Assembly (NCBI GenBank): GCA_964443275.1
Contig: CAYUCE010000028.1
Span: forward strand, 1-21,799
Length of the DNA stretch: 21,799 bases
Reading direction: 5' to 3'
Origin: CAYUCE01 sp964443275
GTDB lineage: Bacteria > Bipolaricaulota > Bipolaricaulia > CAYUCE01
Below the pieces are notes generated by a model. It was not told the origin of the DNA and searched no databases. It worked only from the letters and a program-made list of their open reading frames with translations. A program made the translations under genes and the position numbers. Positions 14,303 to 21,763 of this stretch are shown one piece after another. How positions within the stretch are numbered: position 1 is the first letter of the stretch; every line of letters begins with the position of its first letter.

Positions 14303-15301
14303 TTAATCGTATAGCCAGCATCTTACCTGGTGATCGGGCTCTGGTTCAAATACCGGAGGTTCTTTTTGGGTACATATATCCATCACCTTGGGGCATCGGG
14401 GGGCGAAACTGCATTTGTTCTCCCAAGCCATCTCCAAGGGGTCGGGCACCACTCCTTTAATTGGTATCAGTTCTTCTTTTTTGATACCGATAGAGGGGAT
14501 AGATTCCAATAAGCCCTTAAGATAGGGATGTTTAGGGTCATGGAATGTATTGTGAACATCGGCAGCTTCTACGATCTTTCCCAGATACATAACTACCACG
14601 TCTTCGGCTATCTCAGCTATTACACCTAAATCGTGGGTAATCATCATTATAGACATCCCAAATTCTTCTTGCAGACCGAGCATCAATTCCAGTATCTGGG
14701 CTTGTATGGTTACATCTAAGGCCGTGGTGGGTTCATCGGCAATCAACAGGCTGGGGTTACAAGAGAGGGCCATGGCTATCATCGCTCTCTGGCGCATACC
14801 GCCGCTTAGTTGGTGTGGATACTCATCCACCCGCTGTTCGGGGAGGGGCATGCCTACCTCTATCAGCATTTCTATGGCTCTCTTGCGAGCTTCCTTTTTT
14901 CCCACCTTTTGATGAAGTCTTATGGCTTCCATAATCTGGTTCCCTATGGTATATACCGGGTTAAGGGAGGTCATTGGTTCCTGAAAGATCATGGCTATCT
15001 CATTGCCCCGGATGCTGCGCATCTGTTTGCCCTTTGGGTTAAATTTGGTTAGGTCCATCAGGTTACCATTTCGGTGATAGATTATCTCCCCTTCCTCGAT
15101 TTTCCCCGGTGGTATAGGCACCAGCCCCATGATAGATAGGGCGGTAACACTCTTTCCGCAGCCGCTTTCCCCTACCACTCCTTGGGTCTTTCTCTTTCCG
15201 ACTTGGAAGGTAACCCCATCTACAGCCCTGACTACCCCTTCTTCTGTATAAAACCAAGTTTTTAGCTCTTTTAACTGAATCAATTGATCTTCTATGGGCA
15301 A
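14303..15301 (-). CDS. dppD: Oligopeptide/dipeptide ABC transporter ATP-binding protein (DppD/OppD type)
   Basis: The partner ATPase of the gene just downstream. The 332-residue protein begins with L-K-T-W-F-Y-T-E-E-G-V-V-R-A-V-D, typical of OppD/DppD, followed by Walker A GESGCGKS near residue 42, the Q loop M-I-F-Q-E-P-M-T-S-L-N-P, the signature LSGGMRQR, Walker B LLIADEPTTALD and I-T-H-D-L-G. The C-terminal extension has C-S-F-A-P-R-C-P, then C and C, a four-Cys arrangement known in this family. The TTG at 15301 is the start: GGAGG lies seven bases upstream and there is no nearby ATG. It is the first gene of a likely dppD-dppF-rdgB operon, 74 bases downstream of secG on the same strand. 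Confidence 0.93.
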   Translation of the reverse strand: MPIEDQLIQLKELKTWFYTEEGVVRAVDGVTFQVGKRKTQGVVGESGCGKSVTALSIMGLVPIPPGKIEEGEIIYHRNGNLMDLTKFNPKGKQMRSIRGNEIAMIFQEPMTSLNPVYTIGNQIMEAIRLHQKVGKKEARKRAIEMLIEVGMPLPEQRVDEYPHQLSGGMRQRAMIAMALSCNPSLLIADEPTTALDVTIQAQILELMLGLQEEFGMSIMMITHDLGVIAEIAEDVVVMYLGKIVEAADVHNTFHDPKHPYLKGLLESIPSIGIKKEELIPIKGVVPDPLEMAWENKCSFAPRCPKVMDICTQKEPPVFEPEPDHQVRCWLYD

Positions 15302-15375
15302 CCTGAATCCTCCTTCTTCTAGAGTTTAATTACTATCTACTGGTCCTCAGCCAACCTAAATTTAAGATTGTAACC

Positions 15376-15600
15376 TTATAACAAGGATAATAAAAGCCCC
15401 ACCAGCATAAATCCTGCTGCGAGTAGACTGGTGGTTGTTCTCTTCGGATCGCTTTTTTCTTCTCGGCCGAAAACAGTGTGACTACCCCCGCCCCCGAAAG
15501 CTCCTCCCAACCCTGAATGCTTGCTCATCTGGAATAATATAAGGGTAACTAAAGCCACACAATCTAGGACAAAGATTATCTGTAATATTGAATTTAACAT
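15376..15600 (-). CDS. secG: Preprotein translocase subunit SecG
   Basis: SecG is the small accessory subunit of the SecYEG channel. The 74-residue protein has two membrane segments (residues 3-22 and about 55-74), separated by the hallmark Gly-rich loop with L-F-Q-M-S-K-H-S-G-L-G-G-A-F-G-G-G-G. R-T-T-T precedes the second segment, as usual. Length is normal. The ATG at 15600 follows GGAGG at 11 bases. The rightward neighbour on the same strand is a DUF2905 gene 418 bases away; secA lies nearby on the other strand, so the two export genes are close but not co-transcribed. Confidence 0.94.
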   Translation of the reverse strand: MLNSILQIIFVLDCVALVTLILFQMSKHSGLGGAFGGGGSHTVFGREEKSDPKRTTTSLLAAGFMLVGLLLSLL

Positions 15601-16018
15601 AAGGGATCTATCCTCCTTATCTTAACCAGATTATTATAGCAGGATCAAATCCACTCTACAAATTCTTGTAAAAAAATTGCTTGATCCCGGTCGATCTATC
15701 TCCGGCTGCCTAAATTTCATTAGATGTAATTGTAGTGCGTACAGAGGAAAGTTGCAAATTTTTCTCTTCTCATTCAGCTAAACGCGGCCCGATGCCTACA
15801 TGGATCGATTATGTCTAAAAATTTATATTATGGGTATAATCTTAAACAAGTTATCAAGATCAAGTAGCCATTTCCCCCCAGTTGGATCTCTTATGATAAT
15901 TATGCTCATATACGACTTGGGTATCGGTAATTTAATGCTAATCAAGATATAAAGCGACCTGATGAAAATTCCGGCGGCAAGGATGCCTCAACCCTTAGAT
16001 TAATACAGATTCCCGTAG
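15601..16018. other. Intergenic stretch upstream of secG
   Basis: No gene recognised. The secG promoter is at its left end. A plus-strand TATAAT (15835-15840) lacks a -35 and has no gene close downstream. A 19-codon plus frame at 15893-15952 has no ribosome site. I see no known structured RNA. Confidence 0.3.
15633..15661 (-). promoter_or_regulatory. Promoter of secG (extended -10)
   Basis: On the minus strand TGCTATAAT gives a perfect -10 (15638-15633) with the TGn extension. TTGTAG (15661-15656) is a partial -35 at 17 bases. The start would be about 25 bases before secG. Confidence 0.5.
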
Positions 16019-16252
16019 TTATTTTCTAAACAACCAAAGAAAAAAATTTATTAAAATAGTAAGTCCCAGACTGATCAGAATCGAAGTTCCCAAAGGAAAG
16101 TGAAATTTAAACTGCTCTCTCCTTATTGTAATATCGCCGGGTAGCTTGCCCAGGAAGGAAATTTTATCCTGGAACAGAAAAATTAATCCCAGTAAGGATA
16201 AAAATCCCCCAAAAATCAGAAGAAATCTTCCCATATCTTTATAAAAAGGCAT
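16019..16252 (-). CDS. DUF2905 family small membrane protein
   Basis: A two-helix membrane protein of the DUF2905 family, whose function is unknown. It shows the family pattern: a first helix (L-L-I-F-G-G-F-L-S-L-L-G-L-I-F-L-F), the very conserved linker FLGKLPGDITIRREQFKFHF, then P-L-G-T-S-I-L-I-S-L-G-L-T-I-L-I and a short basic end. The start is uncertain. ATG 16252 (MPFYKDMGRF) gives 77 residues and ATG 16234 gives 71; both fit the family. The frame stays open back to a TTG at 16342, but that would add an N-terminal part that the family lacks. None of these has a clear ribosome binding site. The family often lies beside ruvAB or queA, but here it sits beside secA. Confidence 0.82.
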   Translation of the reverse strand: MPFYKDMGRFLLIFGGFLSLLGLIFLFQDKISFLGKLPGDITIRREQFKFHFPLGTSILISLGLTILINFFLWLFRK

Positions 16253-16432
16253 AATACTTTTTGGATTAATCTGGCTATCAAACTGATAAGTAACAATCTC
16301 CTGTCCGATTATTATTATCTCTATAAGCCCTTGGGATTTCAATGAGCTTTCAGGTTAGGAGATGGCTTTCACCAGAATTTTCCGATCGAAGGGCTTGAAA
16401 ATGTATCGCTTCTTAACTAAGATGAGTTCGAA

Positions 16433-19003
16433 ATGGTGTTAGAGAAGGTAAAAAAAGCGGTAGATTGGGTCTTTGGAGATACCAATGAACAGAAGTTAAA
16501 GAAGCTTTCAGTTCACGTTGACCAGGTAAATTCCCTCTCTAATGAAGTCTCTACTTTTTCTGATGCCCAGCTGAGGGCAAAAACCGACCAATTTAAGAAA
16601 CGCTTGTCAACAGGTGAGTCGGTTGATGATCTGCTTCCGGAAGCCTTTGCCGTGGTACGGGAAGTGGCCTCCCGCCAGGTGGATATGCGCCCCTTTGACG
16701 TTCAAGTATTAGGGGCGGTAGTCCTTCACCAAAGAAGAATCGCTGAGATGAAGACCGGTGAAGGTAAAACCTTAGTGGCCACTATGCCCGCCTACCTCAA
16801 TGCTCTGGAGGGCAAGGTTCATATAGTAACTGTAAATGATTATTTGGCCAGAAGGGATAGAGAATGGATGGGACCTATCTATGAAAGCTTAGGCCTGGAA
16901 GTCGGTCTTATCCAGGAAGAAATGGACATCGAGGAAAGGAAAAAGGCCTACCAAGCGGATATAGTCTATGGAACTAATAACCAATTTGGTTTCGACTATT
17001 TGCGCGATCACATGGTAACTTCTCCGGAGCAGAAGGTCCAGACCAGCTTGGATTATGCCATTATTGATGAGATCGACAATATATTAATCGATGAAGCTAG
17101 AACCCCACTTATCATATCCGGTTCCACCTCGGATTCAGACAGAATGTATAAAAGGGTTACTAGGGTGGCCACTAGGTTCAAAAGGGATAAAGACTTTGAG
17201 GTTGATGAGAAGGCCCGTCAGATAACCCTTACTGAGGATGGGGTGGTCAATGCGGAGAATATTTTCTCCGTAGATAACATTTATTCGCCCGAAAATATTG
17301 AGCTTTTGCACCATTTGGAGCTGGCCTTAAGGGCCAGATGGCTGTTTAAAAAAGACCAGGACTACATAATTAAAGATGGCCGGGTAGTTATCGTGGACGA
17401 GTTTACCGGCCGGTTAATGGAAGATCGCCGCTATTCTGACGGCCTACACCAGGCTTTGGAAGCAAAGGAAGGAATGAGCATCCAGCGTGAAACCCAGACT
17501 TTGGCCCAGATTACTCTCCAGCATTTATTTTTGCTTTATGATGGTGTCGCTGGAATGACCGGAACCGCCAAGACTGAAGAGGAGGAATTTGAAGAGATCT
17601 ACGGTCTGGATGTAGTAGTTGTACCTACCAACAAGAGGCTTATCCGGGACAATCGCCTCGATATCATATTTAAGTCCAAAAAAGCCAAATATAAGGAAAT
17701 TGCCGAGGAAATAGAGAAACTGCATGAGAAGGGCAGGCCGGTTCTGGTGGGGACAAATTCCATAGAAAAATCGGAAAGGCTCTCCGGGATGTTGAAAAAG
17801 AGGGGATTAGAACACCAAGTCTTAAACGCCAAGCATCACCAGAAGGAAGCTGAGATAATTAAGGATGCCGGACAGAAAGGTTCCATCACTATTTCTACCA
17901 ATATGGCCGGACGAGGTACGGATATTAAATTAGGTGAAGGGGTGGCCGATATTGGCGGTCTTCACGTTTTAGGGTGCCAAAGGCATGAGAGCCGCAGAAT
18001 TGATAATCAGCTCCGGGGACGAGCCGGGCGGCAAGGGGATCCAGGTTCTTCCCAGTTCTTTGTATCTTTGGAGGATGACCTTTTGCGCCTATTTGGAGGA
18101 GAAAGGTTAAAAAACATTATGGAAAAGCTGGGAATGGAAGACGGTCAATCGGTTGAACATGATATGCTCACTCGGGCCATAAGAAGGGCTCAAAAGAAGG
18201 TAGAAGAGAGAAACTTCCAGCGCAGAAGAAGAGTGTTGGAATATGATCAGATAATGGCCCGCCAGCGAGATGCGATTTATAAGCTTAGAGATCGTTTCTT
18301 GATAAGTGATACCGAAGGTAGACAAGTTGCAAAAGAAGGTAATTGGGAAAGCTATTTGGAAGATATCCTTTCCGGTTATACCGATACCTTAGTTGAACGC
18401 TATCTATCAGGAGAGGAAAAGGACTTTGAAGGGTTAGAAAAGGAGGCGGGGGAATTTCAAAATGCTAAGTTAGAGACTCCCAAACTAAAGAATTTAAATG
18501 AAACGGAAGCTAGAGATGTGTTAATGCAATTTTTAGTTGATAACTATAAGCAGCAGAAGGAGAACTTAAACGGTAATTTTGAAAAGGTTGCTAAACTTAT
18601 GATGCTCAAGATTATCGATGAGGCTTGGCGCCGGCACCTTTACCTATTGGATGATCTTATGGGGGGCATCGGGTGGAGATCCTACGGGGGTAGTGACCCA
18701 CTGGTAGAATTCAAAAGGGAATCATTTAGGCTATTCCAAGAGATGCTAAAGAACGTAGAGGTTGAAGTAGTTAACTACCTTATAAAGCCCAAGTTGCAGA
18801 TGAGAAGTGCAGAGTACGAACGCAAGCAGGATTTTGACGACTTAAGTTACAAGCATCAACCGGTAAGACAAGAGGTTAGTGACTCTAGTCAAGCCGCCAA
18901 ACCTACAAAACAAGAACCACGGCAGGTAGACGATGAACCGGGCAGAAATGATCCCTGTCCGTGTGGGAGTGGCAAGAAGTATAAGTACTGCTGTGGAAAA
19001 TAA
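16433..19003 (+). CDS. secA: Preprotein translocase ATPase SecA
   Basis: SecA is the motor that drives preproteins through SecYEG. The 856-residue protein has Walker A MKTGEGKTLVA (about residue 105), V-N-D-Y-L-A-R-R-D, G-T-N-N-Q-F-G-F-D-Y-L-R-D (usual N-E-F becomes N-Q-F), D-E-I-D-N-I-L-I-D-E-A-R-T-P-L, the crosslinking domain, and motor domain 2 with S-T-N-M-A-G-R-G-T-D-I-K-L and the Q-L-R-G-R-A-G-R-Q-G-D-P-G block. It ends with a zinc-binding DPCPCGSGKKYKYCCGK tail after an acidic/Gln linker, which binds SecB or lipid. Length matches Gram-positive SecA. ATG 16433 has only a weak ribosome site, and a 26-codon frame (16362-16442) overlaps the start out of frame. Confidence 0.98.
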   Translation: MVLEKVKKAVDWVFGDTNEQKLKKLSVHVDQVNSLSNEVSTFSDAQLRAKTDQFKKRLSTGESVDDLLPEAFAVVREVASRQVDMRPFDVQVLGAVVLHQRRIAEMKTGEGKTLVATMPAYLNALEGKVHIVTVNDYLARRDREWMGPIYESLGLEVGLIQEEMDIEERKKAYQADIVYGTNNQFGFDYLRDHMVTSPEQKVQTSLDYAIIDEIDNILIDEARTPLIISGSTSDSDRMYKRVTRVATRFKRDKDFEVDEKARQITLTEDGVVNAENIFSVDNIYSPENIELLHHLELALRARWLFKKDQDYIIKDGRVVIVDEFTGRLMEDRRYSDGLHQALEAKEGMSIQRETQTLAQITLQHLFLLYDGVAGMTGTAKTEEEEFEEIYGLDVVVVPTNKRLIRDNRLDIIFKSKKAKYKEIAEEIEKLHEKGRPVLVGTNSIEKSERLSGMLKKRGLEHQVLNAKHHQKEAEIIKDAGQKGSITISTNMAGRGTDIKLGEGVADIGGLHVLGCQRHESRRIDNQLRGRAGRQGDPGSSQFFVSLEDDLLRLFGGERLKNIMEKLGMEDGQSVEHDMLTRAIRRAQKKVEERNFQRRRRVLEYDQIMARQRDAIYKLRDRFLISDTEGRQVAKEGNWESYLEDILSGYTDTLVERYLSGEEKDFEGLEKEAGEFQNAKLETPKLKNLNETEARDVLMQFLVDNYKQQKENLNGNFEKVAKLMMLKIIDEAWRRHLYLLDDLMGGIGWRSYGGSDPLVEFKRESFRLFQEMLKNVEVEVVNYLIKPKLQMRSAEYERKQDFDDLSYKHQPVRQEVSDSSQAAKPTKQEPRQVDDEPGRNDPCPCGSGKKYKYCCGK

Positions 19004-19018
19004 AAATGATCCCCACTC

Positions 19019-19064
19019 TTGACATATACCGCATTTTCTGTTAGAAGTCTTATAGTCTTATAAT
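19019..19064 (+). promoter_or_regulatory. Promoter region of perR
   Basis: TTGACA (19019-19024) has TAGAAG at 17 bases (19042-19047). A perfect TATAAT (19059-19064) follows, without a good -35 of its own. An 8-base tandem repeat GTCTTATA (19047-19054 and 19055-19062) lies here. Which -10 is used is unclear. Confidence 0.5.
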
Positions 19065-19072
19065 CAGTACAA
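19058..19072 (+). promoter_or_regulatory. Candidate Per box (PerR operator)
   Basis: TTATAAT-C-AGTACAA matches the Bacillus Per box TTATAAT-N-ATTATAA at 12 of 14 positions: the left half is perfect and the right half has two changes. It covers the TATAAT in front of a PerR-like gene, so self-repression is the natural reading. Confidence 0.5.
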
Positions 19073-19089
19073 AATTGGAGACAACGAGT

Positions 19090-19494
19090 ATGAAAGAGAA
19101 AATAGAGAAACTTCGCAAGATGGGTTTGACGGTTACCATGCAAAGGTCCATGGTGCTTGAACGGTTGGTAAAAGCAAACCAACATCTTACCGCTGAACAA
19201 ATTTATGAAGGCCTAAACGACAAATATCCTCACCTTTCTAAGGCAACCGTTTATAATAGTTTGGAAGTCTTCAAAGAAGCGGGGGTCATCCAGGAGCTTA
19301 TTATTAAAAAAGGTAAAGCACATTATGATCCCAATCCCACCCCTCACCTCCATTTTCACTGCTTGAAATGCGGTAAGATATATGATTTATCTTCTTCACT
19401 GTCCATCTATGATCAGGAGGAAATCGAGGGTCATAAGGTGGAAAAGGTTAAGGCCTGCTTCTACGGCATTTGCAAAAATTGTTTGAATAGCTAA
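19090..19494 (+). CDS. perR: Fur family regulator, PerR-like peroxide sensor
   Basis: A 134-residue Fur-superfamily repressor: N-terminal winged helix (HLTAEQIYEGL, LSKATVYNSLEVF), then the dimer and metal domain. Both structural zinc CxxC pairs are present (C-L-K-C and C-K-N-C). All five Bacillus PerR regulatory-metal residues have counterparts: His in NQHLTAEQIY, Asp in HYDP, the two His of PHLHFH, and Asp in CGKIYD exactly 11 residues after the second His. Fur proteins usually have Glu at that last place, so peroxide sensing is favoured over iron or zinc control. ATG 19090 is chosen (GGAG nine bases upstream) over a TTG at 19075. A Per-box-like site lies upstream. mutM, a repair gene for oxidised guanine, follows 14 bases later and may be co-transcribed. 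Confidence 0.9.
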   Translation: MKEKIEKLRKMGLTVTMQRSMVLERLVKANQHLTAEQIYEGLNDKYPHLSKATVYNSLEVFKEAGVIQELIIKKGKAHYDPNPTPHLHFHCLKCGKIYDLSSSLSIYDQEEIEGHKVEKVKACFYGICKNCLNS

Positions 19495-19508
19495 AGGCTC
19501 AGGTGCGG

Positions 19509-20300
19509 ATGCCGGAGCTTCCGGAAGTAGAAATAATAGTCAGGAAATTAAGGAAGTTTGTTATCTCAGCCCAAATAGATGAAGTGGGGGTACTTGATAA
19601 GGACCTAAAGAATGAAAATCTTAAATCGCTGGTTGGGAAAAGCTTTACAGGGATAAACCGCCGCGGCAAGTATATCTTGTTTAAACTAAACGGCCGAAAG
19701 ATATTAATTGCCCACTTGGGGATGACCGGGAAGCTTTTTTGGGAAAGCGAAGAAGATCTCCTTGATAAATACTTGCGAGCTTTTTTTATATGTGACCAGG
19801 GGGTGCTTTCCTTCTACGATCAACGCCGCTTTGGGTCCCTTTTTATAACTGGGAGTGAAAGGGCTCTCAAACATTTAGGCATCGAGCCCTTATCCTCAAA
19901 ATTGAGTAAAAACCGCCTTTACGCACTTACCTCTAGGTCCAGAGCGCAGATTAAAAACTTCCTCATGGATCAGAGGAAGGTGGCCGGTCTTGGTAATATA
20001 TATACACAAGAAGTACTCTTTAAAGCCGGTATCCATCCCAAAAGAGAGGCAAGGGACCTTTCATTAAAAGAAGTCGGCTTAACAGTAGAGGCCATAAAAT
20101 CTATTCTAAATAAGGCCATCAAGTTGGGAGGAAGTACCATTAGGGACTATGAAAGTGCTAAAGGCAAGTCAGGTGAATTTCAGAAAATCTTGCAGGTGTA
20201 CGGCCGGGAAGATAAGGCTTGTTCTCTTTGCGGTCAGAGGGTAAAGCGAATCAAGCAGGCCGGTAGGAGTACCTATTTCTGCCCCGGTTGTCAACACTAA
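19509..20300 (+). CDS. mutM: Formamidopyrimidine-DNA glycosylase (Fpg/MutM)
   Basis: MutM excises 8-oxoguanine and ring-opened purines and nicks the abasic site by beta,delta-elimination. The 263-residue protein starts M-P-E-L-P-E-V-E, with the catalytic Pro2 and Glu3. It has the Lys in NRRGKYILF, the A-H-L-G-M-T-G block, the helix-two-turn-helix (KVAGLGNIY), and a C-terminal zinc finger C-x2-C-x16-C-x2-C (CSLCGQRV to CPGC) with the Arg of A-G-R-S-T-Y. ATG 19509 is required because Pro must be residue 2; an in-frame GTG at 19503 would bury it. It follows perR by 14 bases, an apt pairing of peroxide sensing with repair of oxidised bases. It ends seven bases from the convergent tatA. Confidence 0.97.
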   Translation: MPELPEVEIIVRKLRKFVISAQIDEVGVLDKDLKNENLKSLVGKSFTGINRRGKYILFKLNGRKILIAHLGMTGKLFWESEEDLLDKYLRAFFICDQGVLSFYDQRRFGSLFITGSERALKHLGIEPLSSKLSKNRLYALTSRSRAQIKNFLMDQRKVAGLGNIYTQEVLFKAGIHPKREARDLSLKEVGLTVEAIKSILNKAIKLGGSTIRDYESAKGKSGEFQKILQVYGREDKACSLCGQRVKRIKQAGRSTYFCPGCQH

Positions 20301-20307
20301 AAAAATT

Positions 20308-20562
20308 TTAATCCTCTTCCGGGTTTTTCTCATCCTGCCCATTGTCCGTCTGTTCGTCCTTATCCGCCGTTTTGCTTTTTTCCTTTTCTGAATCGGCGGA
20401 AATATCGGTTACCTCACTTTGCAATTCATCTGATGCTTTCTTAAATTCGCGCAGCCCTTTACCCAATCCCCTGGCCATCTCCGGTAGTTTGTTAGCTCCA
20501 AAGATAAGCAGGATAATTGCAAATATAATTATAAGCTCGGTAGGACCAGGAAAGCCAATCAT
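20308..20562 (-). CDS. tatA: Twin-arginine translocase subunit TatA/E
   Basis: TatA forms the variable-size pore of the twin-arginine export system for folded proteins. The 84-residue protein has one N-terminal membrane helix (F-P-G-P-T-E-L-I-I-I-F-A-I-I-L-L-I-F-G), the invariant F-G-A-N-K-L-P-E-x-A-R hinge, the amphipathic helix G-L-G-K-G-L-R-E-F-K-K-A, and a charged acidic tail. The short length and single Glu/Pro pattern favour TatA over TatB. The ATG at 20562 follows GGAG at six bases. No tatC is near. It converges with mutM seven bases away with no visible terminator. Confidence 0.94.
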   Translation of the reverse strand: MIGFPGPTELIIIFAIILLIFGANKLPEMARGLGKGLREFKKASDELQSEVTDISADSEKEKSKTADKDEQTDNGQDEKNPEED

Positions 20563-20623
20563 TTTATCTCCTTTCTTGAGTTAAATTATGATATCAGTTT
20601 GTACAGCCGGCTGTCAAATAAGG

Positions 20624-20938
20624 TTACCTAAATTTCACTGCAGTTCCGTAGGCCAGGATCTCCGCGGCCCCGCCCATAGTTTGGGAGGTGGTGAATCTAA
20701 GGCTGACAATTCCATCTGCCCCCAAACTCTCTGCTTCTTTTTGCATCCGATTTATGGCCTCATCTCGGGCTTCGGTCAGCATACCCGTGTATTCTTTTAT
20801 CTCTCCACCAATTACGTTTCTCAGACCGGCCAGGACATCCTGTCCCAAATGTCTAGCTCGGATGGTATTACCTCTAACTAAGCCAACCGTTTCACCAATT
20901 TCCTTGCCGGCGATCTTTTCAGTGGTAGCTAATATCAT
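20624..20938 (-). CDS. YbjQ/UPF0145 family protein
   Basis: A 104-residue protein of the YbjQ (UPF0145) family, often labelled a heavy-metal-binding domain, which forms pentamers. It follows the family closely: an N-terminal I-L-A-T-T-E, G-E-T-V-G-L-V-R-G-N-T-I, G-G-E-I-K-E-Y-T-G-M-L-T-E-A-R-D-E-A-I-N-R-M, the A-E-S-L-G-A-D-G-I-V-S-L-R-F strand, and the ending E-I-L-A-Y-G-T-A-V-K-F. The function is unproven. The ATG at 20938 has GGAGG five bases upstream. Its likely promoter is TTGTTT (21017-21012) with GATAAT (20994-20989) at 17 bases. No membrane segment is seen. Confidence 0.92.
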   Translation of the reverse strand: MILATTEKIAGKEIGETVGLVRGNTIRARHLGQDVLAGLRNVIGGEIKEYTGMLTEARDEAINRMQKEAESLGADGIVSLRFTTSQTMGGAAEILAYGTAVKFR

Positions 20939-20988
20939 TTTGGCCTCCTTATCTTTTTTCGCCCTGCTTGATTTATTCTTTCCAATAT

Positions 20989-21017
20989 ATTATCACTACA
21001 ATAAGTTAGAAAAACAA
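20989..21017 (-). promoter_or_regulatory. Candidate promoter of the YbjQ family gene
   Basis: TTGTTT, 17 bases, GATAAT on the minus strand. A TG lies one base too close to be a clean extended -10. It is about 50 bases upstream of the ATG. Confidence 0.4.
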
Positions 21018-21073
21018 CTTATTCCGATGCCAGTTAACTGTAGTTGATCAAAGGGCCTGATTGCCAAAACTTA

Positions 21074-21643
21074 TTAATTCTCTTGTTTTAGGTGAATACT
21101 CTGATCGGTCATTTTAAACCGGGAAAAGTCGTAGCCTTGGTCCTTAAGACGTCCCTTTATATTATTTAGATTTTCATCAGAAAGCTGGGGAGTGCGGGAT
21201 AAAATCCAGCCGTATTTTTTGCTGGGATGTCCTACTACCGCGTATTGGTAGTCAGAATCAAGATCTATAACCCAATAGTCTCCCGGGAACAGCCAGAAGC
21301 CCAAGATATTGAAGAAACTGACCTTTAACTTGGCATTGGTAGTTTTATCCACTATCCAAGCCCGCCCGGTGGCTTTCTTATGTTGGCCCTTCTTATTGTA
21401 GCATTTGTTTACCACCTTAATTTTTCCGTTAGGAAGCGAAGAGTAAGTGGCAGTAGTACCTTGCACACACTGTTTTTGAAACCAGGTGGGGATACTGGCG
21501 ATTTCATACCAGGTACCGACATAACGGTCTACATCTAGGTGGTCGACAACTCGTGGTTGATCGGGTTCGGAACTATTAACCGTGATAACTACCCCTATAA
21601 AAAAGGCAATTACCATCACCCACAGCCAATTTTGGTCCAACAT
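21074..21643 (-). CDS. blc: Bacterial lipocalin (Blc-like) with N-terminal membrane signal
   Basis: Lipocalins carry small hydrophobic molecules; bacterial Blc binds lysophospholipids at the outer membrane. The 189-residue protein starts with a hydrophobic segment (residues 6-23, L-W-V-M-V-I-A-F-F-I-G-V-V). The lipocalin core follows: Y-V-G-T-W-Y-E-I-A-S-I-P with the GxW motif, A-T-Y-S near 68, a G-D-Y-W-V-I-D-L-D strand, and Y-A-V-V-G-x-P-x-x-x-Y-G-W-I-L-S-R-T-P. The lipobox Cys of E. coli Blc is absent, so this form is either a cleaved secreted protein or membrane-anchored. ATG 21643 follows GGAGGTGA at seven bases; a TTG at 21649 is too close to it. A lipocalin in a genome with Gram-positive type DnaK is a mild anomaly. 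Confidence 0.9.
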   Translation of the reverse strand: MLDQNWLWVMVIAFFIGVVITVNSSEPDQPRVVDHLDVDRYVGTWYEIASIPTWFQKQCVQGTTATYSSLPNGKIKVVNKCYNKKGQHKKATGRAWIVDKTTNAKLKVSFFNILGFWLFPGDYWVIDLDSDYQYAVVGHPSKKYGWILSRTPQLSDENLNNIKGRLKDQGYDFSRFKMTDQSIHLKQEN

Positions 21644-21728
21644 CTTCAATTCACCTCCAAGATGAAGTTATTCTTACCTTATTTATGCATTATTTTTTGC
21701 GAAATGTAAAGTTATTCTCACATGACTA

Positions 21729-21757
21729 TTGACAATACTATAAGCGATCGCTATAAT
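21729..21757 (+). promoter_or_regulatory. Perfect consensus promoter with palindrome in spacer
   Basis: TTGACA (21729-21734), a 17-base spacer and TATAAT (21752-21757). The 10-base palindrome AGCGATCGCT (21743-21752) fills the end of the spacer and may be an operator. The start is expected at about 21764. Confidence 0.75.
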
Positions 21758-21763
21758 ATTATC

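Noticed and set aside
15893..15952. A 19-codon frame (M-I-I-M-L-I-Y-D-L-G-I-G-N-L) resembling the start of HisH
   Set aside because: Too short, no ribosome binding site, and nothing HisH-like follows in any frame.
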